16,718 nt of DNA from CAZOAR01 sp964577985. Lineage in GTDB: Bacteria; Gemmatimonadota; CAZMKB01; CAZNLH01. Within the stretch, counting starts at the first letter, position 1. Each line of letters starts with the position of its first letter. Both the position numbers and the translations under genes were made by a program. The stretch lies in contig CAZOAR010000052.1 in assembly GCA_964577985.1 (NCBI GenBank), positions 1-16,718 of the forward strand. The letters are read 5' to 3'. The notes below the pieces were generated by a model. The model was not told the origin of the DNA. It saw only the letters and a program-made list of their open reading frames with translations, and searched no databases. Of the stretch, positions 7,823-13,829 are shown in pieces.

Positions 7823-8303
7823 CCTAAGTGTATGAGTTCGTCACCGAAATCAATTTGAGATCCATGGATGCGGTGGGGACCCTCCGACTCCTTCGGGACC
7901 GTGGTGATGGATCTCTGCCATAAGGAAGAGGTGCCAACAGGGTCTGCACGAGTAAGAACGATAACAGGAGCTGGCCTGCTCCTGTAATGCCTGTTCCTGC
8001 CCCGGATGGCCGTGAAAACACCTGTGATCGTTTAGACAGGTTCGAGCCTTCTCAGTTATAAGCTCCGGCAGAGATGTCTCCATCCTCCACAGCCGATCAG
8101 CCGCGGACAGCGCCTGCTCAGCCAGGACCATTCTTCTCCGACCGCACGAAACCATCACATCGCCTGGATGCCGGTTGTGCGTCTCCTCTCGATCCGTTTG
8201 TAAGGATCATCCCTCCATGCCGACTAATTATCAAACGTCGAAACGAGCTGCCAGTCATATGCTCGATGGCACTCAAGTTTAAACCCTGAATCAGGGAGGG
8301 AAC
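7823..8303. other. Gene-free intergenic stretch with several hairpins
   Basis: About 480 bases without a credible gene. Small open frames on both strands lack ribosome sites and family resemblance. Besides the 7857-7915 hairpin it holds two more. One is ACAGGAGC/GCTCCTGT at 7964-7985, a perfect 8-bp stem with a 6-nt loop. The other is ACCTGT/ACAGGT at 8020-8041 with a 10-nt loop. The 3' end carries the leader of the DUF302 gene. A weak promoter-like pair (TTGTAA at 8198, TAATTA at 8225) has poor spacing and is not claimed. Confidence 0.5.
7857..7915 (+). terminator. Long hairpin downstream of the C25 gene
   Basis: A perfect 9-bp inverted repeat (GAGATCCAT at 7857-7865, ATGGATCTC at 7907-7915) encloses nested pairs CGGT/ACCG (7871-7874 with 7898-7901, separated from the outer stem by a symmetric 5+5 internal loop) and CCG/CGG. 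It begins 35 nt after the stop codon. No T-run follows, so a factor-independent terminator is doubtful. 3'-end protection or a structured RNA are alternatives. Confidence 0.4.
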
Positions 8304-8783
8304 ATGTCTCAGAAGTTGTTCACGTCATTTGCGGTTTTAGCGGTTTTTCTGACACTTTCCATGGCTCCAGCCTATGCGGGCCAGGCCGGAGCAGGCGGGC
8401 TTTCCCCGGTCATGGTGCAGTCGTCTCTTTCGTATCAGCAGACAATGGACAACCTTCGGAAGCTGGTCTCCAAGAATGGCATGATGGTTATGGGCGAAGT
8501 TAACCAGGGGAAGATCATGTCGATGGCAGGCATGAGCATGAAGGCGACTTCACTTCTTATTGGAAATCCCATGGTCGGGAAGAAGCTCTTTGGTGAGAAC
8601 GTCGGCGCTGCGGCTGCTGCCCCGTTTCGTGTTACTGTCTTCGCAGATGAGACCGGTAAGACCACGATCAGCTACTTCAAGCCTTCCGATCTCCTCGCCT
8701 CGTTCGGAGGTAAACAGACGGCCATGGTGGCCTCAGACCTGGACATGAAGATGAGCATGCTGACAACCATGGCGGGGAAGTGA
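8304..8783 (+). CDS. Secreted, methionine-rich DUF302 protein
   Basis: A 159-residue protein. The start at 8304 has GGAGG 4 nt upstream. Residues 1-25 form a clear signal peptide (MSQK, hydrophobic core, APAYA), so it is probably periplasmic or secreted. The rest fits the DUF302 fold: an N-terminal T.DNLRKLV..NGM helix, then LLIGNPMVGKKLF (about 84-96), then a PFRVTVFADETGKTTISYFKP beta-hairpin. The cysteines of typical DUF302 proteins (ACNP, LPCNV) are absent. Met is unusually frequent, about 15 of 134 mature residues, with clusters MMVM (60-63), MSMAGMSM (72-79) and MKMSM (148-152). DUF302 has no established general function. The Met clusters suggest, without proof, copper or other soft-metal binding or oxidant scavenging. 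A membrane-protein gene follows after 5 nt. Confidence 0.8.
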   Translation: MSQKLFTSFAVLAVFLTLSMAPAYAGQAGAGGLSPVMVQSSLSYQQTMDNLRKLVSKNGMMVMGEVNQGKIMSMAGMSMKATSLLIGNPMVGKKLFGENVGAAAAAPFRVTVFADETGKTTISYFKPSDLLASFGGKQTAMVASDLDMKMSMLTTMAGK

Positions 8784-8788
8784 CGGTC

Positions 8789-9472
8789 ATGAGACGCGAT
8801 TTCACTCTTTCAGAGCTGATGATGACCCTTGGCGCGGTGCTGCTGGCCGGTACCGTGCCCAACCTCTTCATCGTGGCGCAGGCGGGATACGTAAGGTTCT
8901 CGGTACTTGGAAAGTTTGTCCTGATACCTGCGATTGTCCTGATGTTTATCCTGTATCTCTTCTCAAGAAGCCGTTCGCCACTCTTTGCTGGTACGCTCAC
9001 ATCCGGAGCTATGGCGGGCCTCGTCGCCACCATCGGACTCGAGGCGGTAAGGGAGGCGGGATATCACCTGGGATGGATGCCGGGCGACCTGCCCATGCTT
9101 ATGGGAGTACAGCTCCTGGATCGGTTCATGGAGGGGCCTTCGTTCCTCTCCAACCTGGTCGGATGGGGATACCATTTTCTCAACGGAGCCTCTTTTGGAA
9201 TTATAATGGCGCTCCTTCTTGGCAGGGTCAGGTGGTGGGCAGGACCGATTTACGGACTCCTGATCGGGATCGGCTTCATGGTCAGCCCGGCTGCCACAGC
9301 CCTCGGGATCGGTAGGTTCGGTGTTCTCTTCGGTCCCGGCTTCGCCATTACTGTAACGGTTGCACATCTCGTCTTCGGCGTCATACTCGGCGTTATTCTG
9401 CAAAAACGCCTGAAAGGAGAGGGACTCGTCACTCCGTTAATCGCAGGCAGCAGCCTCACTCGTGCGCTTTAG
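8789..9472 (+). CDS. Polytopic inner-membrane protein of unknown function
   Basis: A 227-residue protein. The ATG at 8789 (GGGGAA 9 nt upstream) is preferred over a GTG at 8780 that overlaps the previous stop codon. Five or six hydrophobic segments are visible: TLGAVLLAGTVPNLFIV, VLIPAIVLMFILYLF, a Gly/Ala-rich segment AGTLTSGAMAGLVATIGL, YHFLNGASFGIIMALLL, AGPIYGLLIGIGFM and VTVAHLVFGVILGVIL. Distinctive loop motifs are YHLGWMPGDLPMLMGV and HFLNGASFG. No catalytic or transporter motif is recognised. Tight spacing to the DUF302 gene implies co-transcription and perhaps a working pair, the DUF302 protein in the periplasm and this one in the membrane. The family name could not be recalled with confidence. 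Confidence 0.75.
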   Translation: MRRDFTLSELMMTLGAVLLAGTVPNLFIVAQAGYVRFSVLGKFVLIPAIVLMFILYLFSRSRSPLFAGTLTSGAMAGLVATIGLEAVREAGYHLGWMPGDLPMLMGVQLLDRFMEGPSFLSNLVGWGYHFLNGASFGIIMALLLGRVRWWAGPIYGLLIGIGFMVSPAATALGIGRFGVLFGPGFAITVTVAHLVFGVILGVILQKRLKGEGLVTPLIAGSSLTRAL

Positions 9473-9483
9473 TCACTGGCTGG

Positions 9484-9529
9484 ACCCGCTCTGGAGGCCT
9501 GCCTGAAGTCAGGAGGCGACGGAGCGGGT
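9484..9529. terminator. Long hairpin between convergent genes
   Basis: ACCCGCTC (9484-9491) and GAGCGGGT (9522-9529) form a perfect 8-bp outer stem. Inside it, GCCT/AGGC and CCTG/CAGG pair around an AAGT loop, with one bulged G. It lies 12 nt after the membrane-protein stop and 53 nt past the stop of the converging gene. Neither side has a T-run. Its position suggests a shared, bidirectional transcript end. Confidence 0.5.
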
Positions 9530-9581
9530 GCCGTTCTCCCTCATGTTCTGAATCAGGGCGAGACAAGCTCGCTGCAACCTG

Positions 9582-10406
9582 TCAGCTTGTGGGGTAGTTG
9601 GGCCCGACGATGAGCATGGAATTCGGGAGGACCGACTGTATGGCTTCCATTTTGCTGCCGAAGAACAGCTCCCTGGCCAGCCCGTGCCCATAGGCCCCGA
9701 CGATGACTATGGCGTCGTGCTGGACACCATAGAGGTTTTCCTTGAAATCACCTTTTTCGAAGAATGTCCAGGTAGCCTTTTTCGCGTCGATCTTTTCGTA
9801 GACCCCCCCTGAGATCATTATCTTCCGGAAGTCATCCTTCTGCTTCCCCTCTCCCTGAGTGAATACCTCGAGAGGGAGGCCTGTGCTCTTCTGAAGTTTG
9901 AGCGCGCAGGTCATCGCGTGGATGGAATTGACGGATCCGCCGAAGAAACAGACCAGTCTGGTCCACTCCTTGTAGACAGAGGATGGGATGAACACCGGGA
10001 ACGCGGCGTGCTTGATTATGTTGCGTACGCGAGGCCCAATGTACCCGAGCCCGACCTTGGTTGACAGATCACTGATCGACCTGGGACAGCACATATAAGC
10101 GTAAGCGGTGGGGATCTCCGGAAGAGTGGAGGCTGCGAACTGGGTCGGTTTGTAGAAGGTGTAATCAACATCGAAAGATGAAAGAATCTCCTCTGCGTGT
10201 CCCTTTGCCGTATCATGCGATCTGAGAAATGCGCGATCCAGATCGACCGTTACGATGCTACGATCGAAGTACATGAGGAACTGGGGGTGCTCGGGGATAT
10301 AGACGTTCAACGAACGCCCGGAACGCTGGCAGAAATACGCGGAGTGCATCAATATTTCACGCCCGAAGGGGGTGTTGCGGAATACATGAAAAAACTGGTG
10401 TTCCAT
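9582..10406 (-). CDS. Tandem universal stress protein (UspA family)
   Basis: A 274-residue cytoplasmic protein with GGAGGAA 7 nt upstream of the ATG. It is about twice the size of one UspA domain. The C-terminal half ends in HDAIVIVGAYGHG...FFGSKMEAIQSVLPNSMLIVGP. This contains the exact G-2x-G-9x-G-S nucleotide-binding motif (Gly237, Gly240, Gly250, Ser251) of ATP-binding Usp proteins. The N-terminal half ends in YIGPRVRNIIKHAAFPVFIP, which has the shape of a Usp C-terminus but lacks the glycine motif, so only the second domain is likely to bind ATP. It is the last gene of a three-gene operon, starting 19 nt after the ClC stop codon. UspA proteins adjust physiology under stress and often sit beside transporters; here it may modulate the ClC protein, which is inference. 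Confidence 0.85.
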   Translation of the reverse strand: MEHQFFHVFRNTPFGREILMHSAYFCQRSGRSLNVYIPEHPQFLMYFDRSIVTVDLDRAFLRSHDTAKGHAEEILSSFDVDYTFYKPTQFAASTLPEIPTAYAYMCCPRSISDLSTKVGLGYIGPRVRNIIKHAAFPVFIPSSVYKEWTRLVCFFGGSVNSIHAMTCALKLQKSTGLPLEVFTQGEGKQKDDFRKIMISGGVYEKIDAKKATWTFFEKGDFKENLYGVQHDAIVIVGAYGHGLARELFFGSKMEAIQSVLPNSMLIVGPNYPTS

Positions 10407-10425
10407 TGCAGATTCCTCCGTTTTA

Positions 10426-12150
10426 TCAGTGATCTTCCTGTACTATCAATTCCTTCCTGTAATGTTCCAGCAATTCTGTCTTGTCTACCAGCCCCATGAA
10501 CCTGTTACCCTCAACGACCGGGAGGCAGGCGACACCCCGGGATTCCAACTTCTCCATGATAACGGAGAGATCCTCGTGCGGCGACACAGGATCCATTCGC
10601 TCGTCCATGATCTCTTCTGCCAGTATGGTGCCGTGGAGGGACGTGTCAAAGAGGAGGGGTCGAATCTCGTTGATGTCGATCATGCCCTGGTATCGATCGG
10701 TGTCGGGATCGATGACCGGAAAACAACGCTGACGCGTCCGCTGGAGAAGAGAGACCAGTTCTCCCAGTTTTGTGTCCGGTTCCAGTGCCACGCAGCGACT
10801 GTTCAGGACCTCCATAACACCCAGATCTGCCAGGACCCTGGCATCGGTGCGCGGACGAAGGAGTTTTCCGCCCGCCATGAGTTCCTGGTGATACACGGAA
10901 TAGGGTTCGAAGCGCTGACTGAGTGTTGCAGAGACCACGGCCACGAGCACAACCGGCACCACAACCTCGTAACTTCCTGTAATCTCGATGATGAGAAATA
11001 TCCCGGTCAGTGGTGCCTGCAGGACGCCGCTTATCAGGCCGGCCATTCCGAGCAGCGCGAAGAAACCCTCTCCTGTCATCGCGAGTGATGGTATCAGGCG
11101 ACTCAACCCTCTCTGGTAAAGCAGACCGCACATGCTCCCTGTGACCAGGCATGGGGCGAACACACCTCCGGATCCGCCGCTTCCTATCGTGAGCGAAGTG
11201 GCCGCCACCTTGGCGACAGTAAGGACTGCCACGATCAATATCCCCTGTGAGAATGTACCCTCAATGGCCTGCCTCACGGTCTCGTATCCTTCACCAGACA
11301 CCGCCGGCAATGCCAGGGCTATTATCCCCACAAGCAGGCCTCCGGACGCGGCCCGGATGACAGGTGACGAGATAAGGCCGGGTGATTTCTTCTCGGTGGC
11401 TTTCAGCATCCTCACCAGGAGGACCGCCCCTGCGGCGCATATGAGGGCCAGGCCCAGAGAGGTCCCTATGTCGATGAGACCCGGGTGAAAGAGCCTGTGC
11501 TCGAATGGTATCTGATTCCCTCCGAGGATCCGGCTCGCCTCTGTGGCAACCACCGAGGCTACGGCGATCGGGACCAGGTGAATGGGGGTCCACTCCCCGA
11601 GTATAGCTTCGAGCGAGAAGGCGATTCCCGCCATCGGGGCATTGAAGATGGATGCGATCGCTCCCGCCGCCCCGCAGCCTACTATGACTACACGCTGCCG
11701 CTCGTTGACGTTGAAGAGGTTGCCGATGTTCGAACCTATACTCGCGCCGCTTATGACTACCGGGGCCTCCGGCCCGGCCGATCCCCCGCTTGCGATGGTC
11801 AGGAGGCTGCTGATAAGTCTCGAAGAGACGGATCTCAGGCGAAGCAGACCGCCGCGACGGGAGATGCTGTAGATCACCTCGGGAACCCCATGCCCCCCTG
11901 ATTCCCTGAAGAAGTGGCGTAGTACGATTACAGAAAGGGCGGCGCCCGCAGCGGGAAGCAGGAAGGCCACAGGATACTTGCGAAGGCCGGCCAGGGTCGA
12001 TGACGCGGATGCCAGCAGGTGCGTGAGAATGAGTGAGGCGAAGGCGCTGAAGACTCCCACAATGGCGCCGATCAGGATGAGCCTGAACCGCTCGTCGAGA
12101 TGATAAAATGACCTGAGAACAGAAAAAGAATGGTGGAATACTCTATGCAT
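10426..12150 (-). CDS. ClC-family anion channel/transporter with two C-terminal CBS domains
   Basis: A 574-residue inner-membrane protein: ClC core (about 20-425) plus a CBS pair (about 440-500 and 512-568). Anion-pathway motifs are GHGVPE (86-91, for GSGIPE), GPEAP (126-130, for GREGP, keeping the gating Glu as Glu128), GVFAP (329-333, GxFxP) and Tyr417 at the inner gate. In NAPMAGIAFSLEA the position of the internal proton glutamate of the E. coli antiporter is Ala182, so H+ coupling may be altered or absent. CBS pairs usually bind adenine nucleotides and would let the cell's energy state tune conduction. The only reasonable ATG (12150) has a weak ribosome site. It lies 85 nt after the regulator gene and 19 nt before the stress-protein gene on the same strand. 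The substrate (Cl-, nitrate, F-) is not fixed by sequence. Confidence 0.92.
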   Translation of the reverse strand: MHRVFHHSFSVLRSFYHLDERFRLILIGAIVGVFSAFASLILTHLLASASSTLAGLRKYPVAFLLPAAGAALSVIVLRHFFRESGGHGVPEVIYSISRRGGLLRLRSVSSRLISSLLTIASGGSAGPEAPVVISGASIGSNIGNLFNVNERQRVVIVGCGAAGAIASIFNAPMAGIAFSLEAILGEWTPIHLVPIAVASVVATEASRILGGNQIPFEHRLFHPGLIDIGTSLGLALICAAGAVLLVRMLKATEKKSPGLISSPVIRAASGGLLVGIIALALPAVSGEGYETVRQAIEGTFSQGILIVAVLTVAKVAATSLTIGSGGSGGVFAPCLVTGSMCGLLYQRGLSRLIPSLAMTGEGFFALLGMAGLISGVLQAPLTGIFLIIEITGSYEVVVPVVLVAVVSATLSQRFEPYSVYHQELMAGGKLLRPRTDARVLADLGVMEVLNSRCVALEPDTKLGELVSLLQRTRQRCFPVIDPDTDRYQGMIDINEIRPLLFDTSLHGTILAEEIMDERMDPVSPHEDLSVIMEKLESRGVACLPVVEGNRFMGLVDKTELLEHYRKELIVQEDH

Positions 12151-12193
12151 GGCTATAATCCAACAAGCTGAAAAGTTCTTTACCGCGAAGCCG

Positions 12194-12232
12194 GGTCCTC
12201 GGCATCAGGTTGAGACGGTTCACGGTCCTCGG
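12194..12232 (-). repeat. 9-bp direct repeat between regulator and ClC genes
   Basis: GGTCCTCGG occurs at 12194-12202 and 12224-12232 (CCGAGGACC on the minus strand), exactly 30 bp apart start to start, close to three helical turns. The second copy ends just 3 nt short of the regulator's stop codon (12236-12238), so both copies lie in the 85-nt gap upstream of the ClC gene. It could be a binding site or chance; GCCG/CGGC at 12190-12203 also allows a short hairpin. Confidence 0.35.
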
Positions 12233-12235
12233 AAC

Positions 12236-12919
12236 TCATTCATCTCGGTTTAAACCCTCCTGCATTGCAGCAACCTTCTCATAAAAGAGTTCTTCGTCGT
12301 GGCAACCCTTCAGAAAGTCGATGAACGCGTCATCCCGGAGGATGAAACTGATCTGTGAAAGGATCTCGAGGTGGCGTCTGATGGATGGGCACAACATGAG
12401 GAACATGACGAACACCGGGAGACCGTCGATCGCGAGAAAATCGATCGGCTTCTCCAGGAAACACGTCATGACGAGTGATTCAAAGTATGGCCCCGCTGTC
12501 GGCGTGCGGGGGTGGGGGATCGCTATTCCCTTGCCTATCCCCGTGGAAGCAAGAGCCTCACGCTTGAGAATACGATCGAGGGTATCCTCCTTCGAGACCG
12601 CGTCCGGAACCGGCATGAGCTGTATTGCCGCCCTGATGGCGCTCTCCGGGTCGCTGCCTCCAACGTTGAAATGAACACCACCCCGACTCAATACATCGGT
12701 CAGAACGAGCGGAGCGTCCGTTTTTCCGGTTCCTGATGGAGCGGCTGGTTCTCTTACCGCCATATGATGAGTTCTTGCCCAACGCTCGACGGAGACCCTG
12801 GAGAGGGCATATCCTCCACGGACGCGCCTGGCAGGGATACTGCCCTGGCGGATCCACCTTCGGATGGTCTCTTCGGCCACGCCTAGAAAATCCGCTGCTT
12901 CGCTAATAGTGAGATTCAT
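12236..12919 (-). CDS. Helix-turn-helix / PTS EIIA (fructose/Ntr type) fusion regulator
   Basis: A 227-residue cytoplasmic protein. Residues 1-50 form an excisionase/MerR-type helix-turn-helix (ISEAADFLGVAEETIRRWIR..GSIPARR, then GGYALSRVSVERW). After a linker, about 72-222 is a type-2 EIIA domain (PtsN/FruA-like) with the phospho-accepting His136 in GKGIAIPHPRTP and the conserved core IDGLPVFVMFLMLCP. EIIA of this type receives phosphate from HPr or NPr. Fused to a DNA-binding domain it probably gives a regulator set by PTS phosphorylation. No EIIB, EIIC or HPr gene is nearby, so a regulatory rather than sugar-transport role is favoured. The start MNLTIS (12919; MEMN at 12925 is also possible) is preferred to an upstream TTG at 13036, which would add 39 residues unlike the family. 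It is the first gene of the ClC/Usp operon. Confidence 0.85.
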   Translation of the reverse strand: MNLTISEAADFLGVAEETIRRWIRQGSIPARRVRGGYALSRVSVERWARTHHMAVREPAAPSGTGKTDAPLVLTDVLSRGGVHFNVGGSDPESAIRAAIQLMPVPDAVSKEDTLDRILKREALASTGIGKGIAIPHPRTPTAGPYFESLVMTCFLEKPIDFLAIDGLPVFVMFLMLCPSIRRHLEILSQISFILRDDAFIDFLKGCHDEELFYEKVAAMQEGLNRDE

Positions 12920-13007
12920 TTCCATTGCCTGGATGCCGGCCCTTTCCGAGTATCCAGAATTTCCCGGGAAAAGAGGAAGAAGTTGGCTTGTACGTGCAAA
13001 GAATATA

Positions 13008-13036
13008 AGAATAGCTGTGAGAGGATGCAATCGCAA
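13008..13036 (-). promoter_or_regulatory. Candidate promoter of the regulator-ClC-Usp operon
   Basis: On the minus strand, TTGCGA (13036-13031), a 17-nt spacer and TATTCT (13013-13008) each match four of six consensus bases. The implied start near 13001 lies about 80 nt before the chosen start codon and downstream of the alternative TTG start. Confidence 0.3.
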
Positions 13037-13080
13037 TAACCTGACCTGTCAATAACCGGCCTCACCATGAAGGCCTGCAG

Positions 13081-13136
13081 GTTTCGAAACAGCGGACGAG
13101 ACAGGACAATAGAAGGGGGTCATGTTTCGTTACATG
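13081..13136. promoter_or_regulatory. Palindromes in the divergent intergenic region, possible operators
   Basis: GTTTCGAAAC (13081-13090) is a perfect 10-bp palindrome. CATGT (13121-13125) and ACATG (13132-13136) form an inverted repeat with a 6-bp spacer. Both lie between the candidate promoters of the divergent regulator operon and DUF302 gene, where a shared operator would be expected. The spacing fits binding sites better than an RNA hairpin. The binding protein is unknown; the adjacent HTH-EIIA regulator is one candidate. Confidence 0.35.
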
Positions 13137-13169
13137 TCGAAGTATCGAGCTGGCAACATCTACCGCGGC

Positions 13170-13198
13170 TTGACGAACGATGAGTCTCATGTTATTAC
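13170..13198 (+). promoter_or_regulatory. Promoter of the cytoplasmic DUF302 gene
   Basis: TTGACG (13170-13175), a 17-nt spacer and TATTAC (13193-13198) match five and four of six consensus bases. The predicted start near 13205 gives a leader of about 88 nt to the ATG at 13293. Confidence 0.45.
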
Positions 13199-13292
13199 TA
13201 CAGTCAGCAAACATCGTGGTCCCGTTGAATTACATGGTGATGCTGCCGGACCGGAGAAAACATTCATACCTTAGACGTGAGGAGGGAGAGTC

Positions 13293-13679
13293 ATGAACTA
13301 CGATTTCAGCAGGACATTGAATGTCTCCTTTGACGAAGCGGTGGTAAGGGTGGCGGATGAGCTCAAGAAGGATGGATTCGGCATCCTGACGGAGATAGAC
13401 GTGAAGGAGACCCTGAAAAAGAAGCTCGATGTCGAGTTCAGGCCATACAGAATCCTGGGGGCGTGCAATCCTCCCTTCGCTTACAAGGCGTTGCAGGCGG
13501 AGGAGAAGATCGGTCTGATGCTGCCGTGCAATGTCATCGTTCGAGAAAAGGAAGATGGCAGCATCGAAGTCTCCGCGGTGGATCCAGTGGCGTCGATGCA
13601 GGCCATCGATAACCCGGCACTGGGTGATATCGCCGAGCAGGTGCGTGGTATGTTGAGGGGCGTGATCGACCGTCTCTGA
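13293..13679 (+). CDS. Cytoplasmic DUF302 protein
   Basis: A 128-residue soluble protein with no signal peptide. A strong AGGAGGGA site stands a few bases before the ATG. It is a textbook DUF302 domain: V.FDEAVVRVADELKKDGFGILTEIDVKETLKKK (about 11-44), ILGACNPPFAYKAL (54-67), IGLMLPCNVIV (73-83), then a strand pair and ...VDPVASM...NPALGDIAEQV. Cys58 and Cys79 are the conserved pair of the family. DUF302 has a known fold but no firmly established function; thiol, sulfur or metal chemistry has been suggested from context in various genomes. It is a single gene divergent from the regulator-ClC-Usp operon and may share its control region. It is the second DUF302 gene in the window; the first is secreted, Met-rich and lacks these cysteines. 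Confidence 0.9.
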   Translation: MNYDFSRTLNVSFDEAVVRVADELKKDGFGILTEIDVKETLKKKLDVEFRPYRILGACNPPFAYKALQAEEKIGLMLPCNVIVREKEDGSIEVSAVDPVASMQAIDNPALGDIAEQVRGMLRGVIDRL

Positions 13680-13777
13680 GGTAAAGCCCGGGAGATCGGC
13701 CTGGAACGGGCCCGCCTTCTCTCGTATCGTATCCATGTGGGTTCATCTGAGAAGTAGTGATTGTGGATCGGTCCATG

Positions 13778-13795
13778 CTGCCTGTAGCGAGGCAG
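13778..13795. terminator. Hairpin between convergent genes
   Basis: CTGCCT (13778-13783) and AGGCAG (13790-13795) form a 6-bp stem with a 6-nt loop in the 150-nt gap between the DUF302 and hydrolase stop codons. No T-run follows on either strand. The location suggests a terminator, but support is weak. Confidence 0.3.
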
Positions 13796-13829
13796 GCGAC
13801 ACGGTCGACCAGATCGACGGTCTCAGAAG

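Noticed and set aside
7850..8158. Minus-strand 102-codon frame in the gap after the C25 gene
   Set aside because: No ribosome site, no recognisable motif, composition unlike neighbours, and it crosses several hairpins.
8074..8289. Plus-strand 71-codon frame before the DUF302 gene
   Set aside because: No ribosome site or motif; Pro/Ser/Arg-rich translation typical of chance frames in GC-rich DNA.
11755..11800. Loss of the ClC gating glutamate
   Set aside because: The motif looks degenerate at first, but aligning GSAGPEAP with GSAGREGP keeps the Glu; only flanking residues changed.
10429..11901. Plus-strand frames opposite the ClC gene
   Set aside because: Antisense shadows; the minus-strand frame has all ClC and CBS motifs.
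12920..13036. Upstream TTG start for the HTH-EIIA protein
   Set aside because: It adds 39 residues not expected in the family, uses a rare start codon and lies upstream of the predicted transcript start.
13047..13052. Perfect minus-strand TTGACA as the -35 box of the regulator operon
   Set aside because: No acceptable -10 box at 16-18 bp; the sequence there is TGCATC.
13081..13136. CRISPR-like or mobile-element end signal
   Set aside because: Only two unrelated palindromes, no repeated units, spacers, transposase or target duplication.
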